A stretch of DNA of 64,000 bases from Anas platyrhynchos (lineage: Eukaryota; Chordata; Aves; Anseriformes; Anatidae): positions 1,856,001 through 1,920,000 of the forward strand of contig NC_092600.1 in assembly GCF_047663525.1 (NCBI RefSeq), given 5' to 3'. Within the stretch, counting starts at the first letter, position 1. Every line of letters starts with the position of its first letter. The notes below the pieces were generated by a model that searched no databases, was not told the origin of the DNA, and was given only the letters and a program-made list of their open reading frames with translations. Shown in pieces: positions 1 to 10,031 of the stretch. The position numbers and the translations under genes were made by a program.

Positions 1-681
1 TGGCTGGGGGTTTGGGGAGCTGCTGTGCCCACCTCCCCAGGGGCACCCACACCAGAGCTGGGTGCCCGAGCCCCCCAGGGGCAGCAGCCTGCACCCCAGT
101 CCTTCCCAAATCCATCTCCCCCCCCTTTTCTCCACTTTATACCTTCACAACCCAACCCCACTGGGCCACCTGAGTGGGGGCTGTCCGGAATAAAACCAAC
201 CCCACAAAGCTGGGCAGTGGGCACTGCAGGGCTCCAACACAGCCCCAGGTCCTTTTAAAGGTGCCTTCCTCCCCAGCTTTCTTTACAGCTCAGGGTAAAT
301 ATTTTCCACTTTCTGTCACGCCTTTGGCCGGGGAACGAAGAGATGGCAGAGGGCTTTTGTGCGCCAGGAGGGCAGCTCAACGCTACAGCCACCCCGCGAA
401 CCGCCCGATCCCCCCCACGTCCAGCAAAAACCCCCGAAACCCCGCAGCCCAGCGGGGGGGGGGGAAGCTCAGCGGCACCCCTGCACCCTCCGCCCAGCAC
501 CCCCCGACCCCAAAGCACAAAGCCGAGCTGCCCAAACGAGAAGCCCCCAGCGCGCAGCCCCGCGCCCTGCGCCCCCCGACGGCTCCGCGCCCTGCGCCCC
601 CCGGAGCCCCCGGTGCCCCCCGACCCCCAGCAGCGGGGGGAGAGGCTGCAGACCCCGCAGACCCCCCGGCCCCCAGCTCAC
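1..681 (-). other. PDLIM4: PDLIM4 intron 1 (partial, runs off the left edge)
   Basis: On the minus strand this is the sequence downstream of the splice donor that follows PDLIM4 coding exon 1 (GT at 681-680, reading AGG|GTGAGC). It is GC-rich, C-tract-rich and CpG-rich above about position 340, as expected where a CpG island extends into the first intron. Long frames are open here on both strands, but they are proline/arginine/glycine-rich translations of GC-rich DNA and resemble no family. The next PDLIM4 exon lies outside the window. Confidence 0.75.
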
Positions 682-774
682 CCTGGAGATGGTGAGGGGC
701 GTGCTGAAGTCCTTGCCGCCCACCAGACGGAAACCCCATGGCGAGGGGCCGCGCAGGGCCACCGAGTGGGGCAT
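682..774 (-). CDS. PDLIM4: PDLIM4 coding exon 1 (start of the PDZ domain)
   Basis: These 31 codons on the minus strand begin [15 protein letters not shown] and continue with [16 protein letters not shown]. This is the N-terminus of the PDLIM/ALP-Enigma PDZ domain: PWGF is the carboxylate-binding loop and RLVGG the first strand region. Among family members as I know them, the MPHSV start and the LRGPSPWGF wording fit PDLIM4 (RIL) rather than PDLIM1, PDLIM3 or PDLIM7. PDLIM4 is a PDZ-LIM adaptor that links alpha-actinin and actin stress fibres to partners. The start codon lies in CACCATGC, a strong initiation context with A at -3. The exon ends AGG|GTGAGC, a consensus donor in phase 0. The frame remains open upstream to an ATG at 1041, but that extension is low-complexity and is not part of the family protein. 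The head-to-head neighbour P4HA2 supports the assignment. Only this exon is in the window. Confidence 0.9.
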
Positions 775-1000
775 GGTGGTGGCGGTGGCACCGGGGGTAG
801 GGGGGGGGGTCCGTAGCGCTGCGCTCCTGCTCCGGCTCCGCTCCGCGCCGCCGCCGCAGCCCTTAAAGCTTCGCCCAGCCCCGGGACGGCCCCGATGGGG
901 GGGTGAAGGGGGGGAGAGGCGGGCCGCGGGGGCGGGTCCGGCCCCGACGGGGCGGGAGCGGCGGGCGGGGGGCCCGGGGCCGGGAGGCGGAGGGGAGGGG
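775..1000 (-). promoter_or_regulatory. PDLIM4: PDLIM4 5'UTR and CpG-island promoter
   Basis: This is very GC-rich, CpG-dense sequence immediately upstream of the PDLIM4 start codon. It holds GC-box-like motifs (GGGGCGGG type) at about 928-975. On the minus strand GCTTTAAGGG at about 860-872 is a weak TATA-like element, which would place a start site near 830-840. The promoter role follows from position and composition; no transcription start can be read directly. Confidence 0.6.
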
Positions 1001-1015
1001 GGCGGCCCCGGGAGC

Positions 1016-1253
1016 CTCCATCCCCCCTGAATCCCCTCCATCCTCCCTGCATCCCCTCCATTGCCCTCACATTCCCCCCATGCCCCCTACACCCCCTCCA
1101 TCCCCCCCATGCTCCCCGCATCTCCTCCATCCCCCCCACATCTCCTCCATCCCCCCCACATCCCTCTACGCCCCCCACATCCCCTTCACATCCCCTCCAT
1201 CCCCTCCATGCCCCCCATATCCCCTCCATCCCCCTCGCATCCCCCCCCCCCAG
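1016..1253. repeat. C-rich degenerate minisatellite (CCCCTCCATC-like units)
   Basis: About 240 bp consist of more than 15 imperfect units of the type CCCCTCCATC or CCCCCCACATC on the plus strand, with near-complete strand asymmetry (almost no G on plus). The G-rich strand is minus, where runs of three or more G recur every 10-12 bases, so it could form G-quadruplexes. It adjoins the PDLIM4 promoter on its upstream side. Frames open through it encode glycine/tryptophan/aspartate or proline/serine/histidine repeats that are artefacts of the unit. Confidence 0.8.
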
Positions 1254-4200
1254 CTCTCGTTTCTGACGCTCCGAAGGGGCCCCGGCGGCGCCCCCCCCGC
1301 TGCCCCAGCGGTCATGGAGTGGGGTGGGGGGCTCAGTCCTGGCACCCCCCACCCCGGGCAGGTCGGCTGGGCTCTGGTTTGGTTTTGGGGTGGCTGCTTG
1401 GGGGTGTGCGGTCCCCGTGTGCACTGTGGCACGCACCCTGGCTGCCCCCCAGCAGCACATGACGAAATTTGTGATGTTCCAGTAAAACCAGAGGCGTTAT
1501 GCTGTCCACCACTGGTGTCTGGAAGGATACTCCAAACAGAATGACCAACTTGGGTCACAGCAGCTTGGGAAACCTCCACACCAGCCCGTGGAGGGGGTCC
1601 CAGGTGGCCAGGGCAGTGTCAGACCCCACGGTGCAGCCGCTTCCCACTGGCCGAGTGGTGTGGGGCCACCACGGGGCTGCCACCCAATGCGCTGCCTGCC
1701 CCAGACGAGCACCCGTGGGGGCACCCAGGGGATGCTGGTGCTGCAGAGGGTGTCCAGAGGCACGGAGGTGGGGTGGGTGAAGCGATGGGCACAGCTGATC
1801 AGGTCCCTGCTGAAAATTGGGGTGCGAGAGAGACCTGGGCTTGGGAAACCCCGCTCTGCCTGGGCAGGGCTGGGCCGAAATTCCCTGCTTCCAAACAGCA
1901 CCGAACAAAGGAGGCATTGTTGGAAAAGTCCACTTTTGCGAAGTAGCTTCGTGTTGCCCGGTTTCTGCGACTTTGATTTATGTGCTGCTCGCTGTGAAAT
2001 GTTTCTGCGCGTGTTTGCTCGTGCCATAGGAGGGTTTGTCTGAGGCTGCCGTGCCCGGGTTCTCCAGGGGAATTTGGTCTTGGCCGGGGTGGGAACTGCG
2101 GCATTTAACCGCGGGCTCTGGGGCAGCCCCGTGATTTAGCAACCTGAGCACTGCAAGCACGTATTATGAGCCCCAAATACAATAAGTTTTGTTCGCCTTG
2201 ATGGAAACAGACCTACAGGAGAAGAGCTGAGACGCAGCTGGGACCAGCCGGGCTTTTACCCATCCTCTTTGTCCCATGCAGGCGGGTGCCTCCACCGCGC
2301 ACGCAGGCTGCGAACGCTCACTTTTGTCTGTGCGAGGGCTGATGAATCATGCCTCATTCCTGCATGATATCACAGGGCTGCAGAAGGCTGCGGGGAGGCT
2401 GGCCCGAGGTTTCCTCGCTCGCTTCCCAGCTGAGCCCCGACATTCGCCTCGCAGGGGGCTGGAGGCACAGCTCGGGTCCCCCCTGTCCTGCTCAGGGGGC
2501 AGGAGCAGCGTGCGGCCCCGCGGGGCTGAGCCAGGCAGTGCTGCCCTCGTTCCGACAAAGAAAAATTCTTTTATTTCAGGAAACTAAGCCTGCTGTAAAG
2601 TGAGAGCGATGCCAACAGGGAAAAGGCAAAGCGCAGAGACAAACGGAGCTGCTGATCCGTGTGGTGCCGGCGATGGCCAGGGCTTTATTTCCGTGGTGGT
2701 TTCTAAAATGCAGCCTGCCCGTGAGTGGCAGGCACAGCAGCCTGCTGGGGTTTAAAAGCAATTTGTTGGCATGGGAAGTCGCCGATCAGAACGCAGAGCC
2801 CCCCGCTATTAAAGTATTCGTTTCGGAAATCTGCTGAAAAAGCTGCTGACTTCAGGACAGTTTCTCTTCAAGGCCTCTTGAATGCTCAGCCGAGGCTGCC
2901 CCTCACGTAACGTTAAGGCTGATGGAAAAGGTAACCCAAGTAAAATACAATGGGAATCAGCCAAATCAGTTTGAACTTGTGGGTGTGCTTATTCCAAATT
3001 AAATTCCGTTCCAAAATGCATTAAACCGAGCTGAAGTGGAGCCAGTTTTAGTCTGAATAAAAGTATCTGCAGTGGAATTCCTCCTGCTGGAAAGTGTCCA
3101 TGTGTAGACCAGCCCTCGGATCGGAGAACTGCATCAGGAATTCATTTGGTACCCCTCTATCACCGGTGGGTTTTTTCAAGGTTTTTGGGAATGAGACCAC
3201 TAGCTGAAGAGCCCCACTTTCCCCAGGCGCCTCGTTTCCTCCCGTTGCTCCCACACCTTCCCACATGTGCTTCTGAGAAAGCCAGCACAGCTCTGCAGCC
3301 CGAAAAGGGCCCGGTCATTTTGGGGGAACAAAAGCGGACTCAGCGATTTCTATTTCTTTGTTTCTCCTAACGTGATAACTTTTAAGCTGTACTTTAAGTC
3401 ACTTCCAGAACTGAGTTCTACTTCTGGAACAGAAATGACAGAATCACCAGAAGATGATAGGGATCTTGCTGCGGGAGCAAGCCGTAACATTAAGCTAATG
3501 ACACCCTATCTCCAACATGTTCCTTCTGCCGAGTGCTGAAACTCTATAGCAAGCTCTAACAAAGACCACGCATTACTCAAAAGAAAGGTCAAATGTTTTC
3601 ATGAATTCAATCTCATCACTCCATTTGCTGTGTTTTTTTTTCCCCCCCAGTATTTCTCTCTGTGTATGTTTCCAGTGTTTTTCCACCCCGCAGCCTTATC
3701 GCCTCCCTGTTTCTTTTTAGAGTATTTCATTCGGGCTCTCCTTTGCCACGGGGGTCACTGTCTGCTTCCTGCCTTTGTTATCACAGACTGACTGGGTAAA
3801 CCGTGCATCTCCAGCTCTGTGCTCCCTGTTGAACCACCACTCAGCTTTTCCATTTGCCACCCCCCCGACATCTCACAGAGGTCCCAATAACAACCCCCCA
3901 AAAAAGTTTTGGAATATCTGCCCACACAGGAGTGATTTCTGGTGTCCTTACAGCCTGATGGTTCTCCTCCAGGCCAGGAGGCTCTCCTGCTCTGCAGGTC
4001 ACCTTCTTCTGGACTGGGGCTGCTTCTCCTCAGAGCAGTTGCAGGAGGCTGGAAGTCAGCCACGGGTCCTCTCTAGCTGGAGGCTTTGCACTGGCCCCAG
4101 GTCTACCAAAAATATTCCATTTTCATACTGTGAAAAAAATACCCAATATTTAGTGCAAATTCAATAAATTACTGCATTTGTCAGAGATCTGCAAAAGGCT

Positions 4201-6503
4201 TGCTAAGTTCAAGCTTCTTCATTTTTTTGGAGTTTAAGGTAGAATTCAGCCTCTTGATGGATCTTTTTTTGATGTGGGGGCCTATAAATCTCTACATTGG
4301 TCACCAGAGCAGGGGAATCCCTCCTGGCTGCATGCAGCTCAGCTTGACAAGTTGCTCAACATTTCTGCATTATTCCTGTAGGCATAGCTTGGGTTTCCAA
4401 GTGGCTTCATGGCTCTCGTGTTGGTTCACCGCTAACTCCCCTAACCCAGCACCGTCGCCTTCCAGAACCACCCAAACTCTTGTGGGGTCCCCAGTGTGAA
4501 TGCTGACACATGGAATATCTGTGATTACGTTTTCTGCCTCTCCATTTCTAGCCAGAGTACGTTTCACTGCACAATTAACTATTCAACGAGACTACATGAC
4601 CTGGAACAGGGAATGTGCTCGGAATTACACTTTTCACTCATCCGTCCGTCGTGCCCAATTTCCCCGTTAGAAGGGACACCTCTGGAAATGCCAGCGCAGC
4701 ACCGTGGTGGCGCGGCGGTGATGGAAGGTCTGAGAAGTGACAAGCTGATTATTTGGTGCTAATGCAAATTATTAAACTGCAACGAGTTCAGTAAGGGTTC
4801 ACTTGGCAGGTCCATTCCTTGCATGGAAAGCTAGCGGTAAAAACATTAACCCAACTTGTGCTCAGTGCCCCCCGAGCCACCCAGGGGCCACAGCTGCAAG
4901 CCACAGGGGACCTGGAGCAGTGCAGCCAAATGCAGGAGGGGACTGATGCTGCCGAGCCCTTCCGAGCCTCCTGTGGTGCCTCTGTGACCGATCACGAGGG
5001 TAAAAAATAAAGGAAATGGTGCAAAGGTGGTGAGTGCAACGGGGCTGAGTCGGGAGCCTCCTCCTCGGCAGCCACACACGTTACATGGAGCTGCACCTCT
5101 GCAGGCACCCTCCACTATATGCTGGGAGGTGCAGCTCCCCACCTTGCTCGTTTAGGTAGCGAGCTCCTATGTGATGAAAAGTTCATTTTAATGTGACATT
5201 CATCACGTTCTGAAATACTTCTTGCAGTTTATTTGCCCAGAGGTTCCAGATGAATGACTGCTCTGAAAGAGCTCCTGTTACACCGACGTCTGATGTAGCA
5301 TGTGTAAAATTCCAAGCTCCGCTTAATTTTATCACCTGAGAATTAGAATGCCTCTGTCATTAAGGTAAGGAAAATATTTTTATAGCTCCCTTTGTTTCAG
5401 CTCATGGTATTTACCCTAGGCATGAGATCTTTCTCTTTCAGTGTGGCAGCTGTTGGAAATATTTTAAAATAATGTACCTACATGTTTTGCGGGATGCACT
5501 TTTTGGTCCTTAAAAATATCTATATTTCATTTTTAAATGAAGGTGGGAATCTAACAGGGTTCCCTAGCTGTGCAGGGAATGATTAATAATGTCTCCTTAG
5601 ACCATTTCTGAGCAGTTTAACGCAGACACTGGGCATTTAAAAGCAGTGCTGAGCAGCACGCTGGGTGCTCGCCTGTGGGCTGGACGTCCCAGCAGTTGCA
5701 CTCCCATTTAAAAACAGGTCTTGTGCTGGAAATTCAGTTGTTGGGAGTTTTCGTTTGTACGTTCCGACACTGGCTGTTCCTCTCATTATTTGTGATTGGA
5801 AACAGTCCCTGGAAATGATGCTGATTACACGAATTCAAAATTCTTGTGGGAGTGAAGACTCCAAGCAAAGTTTCATGGCATTTGTGCAGCTGTGGTTTAA
5901 TTTGCCCTCCCAGTAGTCAGTGTTTCTCAGAGTATAACCTTTCATGCATTAATCAGCCGTGCTTGACAGTTTCATCTTAATTTCCATTTCCCCTGCCTAA
6001 ATTAGCACTTTCTGGTGCCTTTCTAACCCTGTGGGACCTTCTCCATATTCATGTACAACAAATTCTTAAGGGTTTTGGTTTATTTCTTTACTTAATAATT
6101 AAAAAAATCCGAGCTATCCAAAGAACAACATCCTGTGAAAACATTTAATTTTGAAACTCATTATTTGGATTAAGTCGAGGCAAATCTCAACCCTATGGCA
6201 GATTTGACTGCCGGTTTGAAAAGGATTACTTAATTTATAGGCTTTGCAGAATCTCTCAGATCTGAGCTATTATTTTGGTTTTTGAAAGTTCCTTGGCTAG
6301 TGCCCAAGTGTTGGAAGCTGTCATTCTGAATTCCGTTTAATTCATTTGTTTGTCTAAATCATTTATAAAAAGTTTATCTCACACATCTAGGCATCCCACA
6401 GAGAAAAAAAAAATGAGCTGTGATATAAATCATTAGGGTAATGAAAGAACTCTAGGCAGTCCGGTACAGTCCTTGTTCTGTAACCAGCCGCAGGTGTGGA
6501 GGG
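1254..6503. other. Intergenic, no gene recognised
   Basis: No exon chain, RNA gene or recognisable transposon could be supported on either strand. GC content falls from left to right. Open frames are all about 180 codons or shorter, unrelated to known families, and without paired splice signals and coherent protein similarity. Confidence 0.6.
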
Positions 6504-6691
6504 CTGCTGCCTCCAAAGGCTGTGTAGATTTGCAGGTTTTTACAGAGAAAACTGTGTGAGGAGGTGTGCTGTGTGTGGTTGCTGCTGCATCCCAAGGCTT
6601 TGTATCTTTGTAGGATTTTACAGAGAAAACTGTGCGAGGAGGTGGGCTGTGTGTGGTTGCTGCTGCCACCAAAGGCTCTCAGACTCTGCAG
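6504..6691. repeat. 78-bp tandem repeat, about 2.4 copies
   Basis: Copies start with CTGCTGC at 6504, 6582 and 6660, giving an exact period of 78 bp; the third copy is partial and decays near 6691. The copies share CCAAAGGCT/CCCAAGGCT and TTTTACAGAGAAAACTGTG, and differ at scattered bases. Because 78 is a multiple of three, frames stay open on both strands with repeated peptides (for example VFSVK on the minus strand). That is a property of the period and not evidence of coding. Confidence 0.85.
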
Positions 6692-9600
6692 CACAAGCAG
6701 ATTCGTGGTAGGGCCCAGGAGATCCTTTTTTCTTTTCAAAATGTGCTCAGGAGGTGAAAAGCAAGACCACTGGCAGATGTAAAACGCGGTTTGCTCTGTC
6801 GTCATGACAAATGGTGGTGAGATAACATCTACGTGCCCTTCCAGTCCTTGCTCATCGGGCCGCCAGCCACTTACCAGAGCTTCGTGTGGTTGGGATGAAT
6901 CCCTGCCTCCGAACCCATGCAGACTAAACACGAGATAAGGCCGGCAGATGGGTTTCCCGGCAGGGAGCACCGGGAGGCAGCGACACGGCGATTGTGGGAG
7001 CACAGCAGCAGCCTGTCCTCGAGAAAGGGCAGCCCCAAGGAAGGCCGCGAGGAGGACAAGGCGGCTTTTCAGGGCTGATGGGAAGCTCACAGAATGTTCC
7101 CTTGTACTTCTCAGAAGCTAAGCACAGTCTTTTTGAATTAAAACTTTGCTGGTTCCCGTTGGTTTTGCTGTAAAATGAATTGGCTCCGTGTTCTCCCCAC
7201 TCTGCTCCAGAGCACATGGATGAAGGATGCACGTGAGCCAGGCTCCCCTGCCGGCACCGTGCGCCCTGTGACTGATGAGCCCCAGGTGGGAAAACAATGA
7301 GAAACGCTGGCATAACACTGCAAGAAGATGAGATTAGAAGCGATCTGCTTCTTCTGTAAGGCTAATTGTTCCCATTATGGGATTAAACTGACTGATTCTC
7401 TGTCAGAAGCAGCGCCGGGAAGAACAAAGTGAAAACCCCACGCGTAACGCGAGCCCGTGCACCGTGCACACTCCAACTTCTGTGTTTTGTTCTTGTAAAA
7501 TCCTGACAGACGTCAGCTGCTGGGGTGTTCTGCAAACAAACTCAATACATCTTTATTATCATTATTTCACGTGGTAGGAAGCAAGCAATCGCAACTATTC
7601 TGCAGATAGGTTCATGCCTTTCTTCAGGATTTCAGCATTTATCATCGAGCTCTGGACCCCATTGATAGTGGTGCTTCCTTTTTTGGGTGTTGTGCCGCTA
7701 CAGAATGCAGACAACTGGAGAAAATTAAGCTGAATGTTCCCAATTTCTGCAGGTCAAGGAAAGTTTGCCTTTTATCGTTCAGAGATAAGTTCAGCAAACT
7801 CACTGTTTTTGAAAGGCTGAGTTCCACAGATGCCGTATTTAAGCCTCAGGAATCACGGAGGTTTCTGTAGGTGGATTTCACAGAACCTTTCCAATCCATT
7901 CCAGAATATTGCGCAGCCTTTTCCTGACAGGGACAGAGGGGAAAAACAAGCTAAAAAACGGGGCAATGAGCCATGCGATCGCTTGTCCCCGTGCAGCCTG
8001 CCAGGATTAACGCAGGCCAGTTCATCAGCTGCTGAGGGTGTGATACCAGGACACGTGCAGTCCCTGTCTGTACCATCACAGAGGCTTTTCCCGTCCCCTC
8101 AGGCTCTTCATCGCTTGTAGGGCTTTCACAGAAGTTACCTACAGAGGCACAAGCATCCTCAGGCCTCAGCTGAGCACCACTCACAGGCACAGCACCACTT
8201 TTTTGTTGCCTTGTGTGAACTGGAGCAAACATCCCCTGGGACAGTATGGAAAAAGCAGAGCATATTTGGCGGGGTTTATGCTGGGTATGAGAGGCGTGCT
8301 TAACAAGTCAAACTCTCCCCGTTTCCTCACTTCATTGGGTTGCTGGAGGAGGATTTCCAAAGTATCTTTTGAAAAATATTTTGCTTGATCTTCGAGGTGA
8401 AACTCTACGAGGTGCTCAGGCTGGACTGAAGGAAAAATGTCCATCATTCCCTAGGATTAAATGCAGAAACTCAGTAACAGCAACACCGACAGCAAATGAA
8501 GAAGCTCCCCAGCAGCGTGCACACATGCACATCTGCAGCACGGTCCTGTCAGCAGCGATCACCTCTGTGAGGAATAATGGCCAGAAGCCATGGGCTGGGC
8601 TGATCTAGCAGGGGATACAGGAGAAACAGCTGAGGAAATGCTGGTGTGATCCAAAATTCAAGATGTACCGAGGAAAATTCCTAATGACTTTGACAGGCTC
8701 AACCCTCATTTTTTGATTACTGTAAAAAAATGAATGGACTAAGCCTTCCTGTCCCTACCAGAGCCTGCAGGCCAAAGTGAAGATGCTTTTGGTGTCCAAA
8801 TCCCACCATTCATGGGAGTGAGTCTCCTGGGCACCAAACCAGACCAAAAGCAATCAAATAATATGCAAATAGAATCTGAAAGATTGCCATAACCGTTTGA
8901 GATTGGTCTTTTGAATTACTGTTTTGTATTGTATTTTTCTCTTAACATTCCCTATCTCAGTGTTTGTGCACCCAGATTACAAAACGTGTAACAGCACAAG
9001 TCCAGAAACCCTGAATACAGGCCCTAACTTTGCTGAGTGAGCGAAAAAATAGAATTGCCAATATTTGTATTTGAGCACATAAGCACGAATTCATAAATGC
9101 CTGCTGGAATGTAACATATCAACCTCCTTAAACAGCCGCATCCTGTTTCTTTTGTTCCCTTTTCTGCTTTTGCAGTGACTGTTGCTACAACACTATCCAT
9201 CACTGCTCCTTTCATCTGTCAGGCCCCACAGCCGCCCGCCTACGGTGCCGTAGCTGCTCCCTCGGGTCTGGGCCGTGCATTTCCCCTGTTTGCAGTGTCA
9301 GGGTGTTGGTGCCCATCCTCTCCAGCTGCAGCTGCGTGGGCGAAGAGGTTATCCCCTTCGGTTCCTCAGCACCCTTCCCGTACCTGCTTGGCTGGTTGCA
9401 TGAATAGGTTTCAGTCAAGCAAGATTAGTTTTAACAGGTTTAGTTGTAGGGCATGGTTACCCGGGGCTGAAATCAGGGTTAGGATGGGCATGGTGTGTGC
9501 TGAGACAATGTGGTGGCTCAGTCAGAGGGCAACATACCTTGACATGCCTGCTCAGAGAAGTTCAGACACATCTTTGTCCGTTCCCTTCCTCTGGTATCAT

Positions 9601-10004
9601 TAGGTTCTGGTCACATAATGAGGTAGCTAATAGGCTACAGGCTCCTAGCACTGAAGACGCTCGTACGATCCCTTCAGAGCATTGCTTTAGGTTCCCTGGC
9701 AGAGCACGCCCCTCGAAGGAACTCGTTCTGCACAAATGGTAACTTAATTTTCTCTTTCCCCTCATTCCACGCATGCAGTTACTAAGACTTGGAAAAGCCG
9801 AGCCTGAAACAAATGTTTAAAGTATGCTGAAGGATTTGTCATTACTCAGAGAAATGGGCCTGCCATTTAGCAGAGCGCGAGGAAGCGGAGAGCATGCGAT
9901 GTCTTACTCAGGAACTGCAGCTGCCAGGCCAAAGCTCTGCCTTCGCTTGCATCTGGGCAACTCATTTAGGCTAAGAGGGCTGCGTAGCATGATCGGGAGT
10001 AGAC
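6692..10004. other. Intergenic, no gene recognised
   Basis: Mixed-composition single-copy sequence. No exon chain, RNA gene or clear repeat was identified. Short open frames here lack family resemblance. Confidence 0.55.
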
Positions 10005-10031
10005 TTTATTTAAACTCAGAGTTTAAATAAA
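10005..10031. repeat. Perfect 13-bp-arm palindrome with AATAAA on both strands
   Basis: TTTATTTAAACTC at 10005-10017 and its exact reverse complement GAGTTTAAATAAA at 10019-10031 are separated by one base. Each arm carries a polyadenylation hexamer: AATAAA on plus at 10026-10031, and on minus complementary to 10005-10010. No transcript end is visible nearby, so a role as a bidirectional poly(A) element is only a possibility. Confidence 0.8.

Noticed and set aside
343..1544. Several long proline-, glycine- or arginine-rich open frames on both strands
   Set aside because: They are translations of a CpG island and a C-rich minisatellite. The only real coding segment here is the 31-codon PDLIM4 exon.
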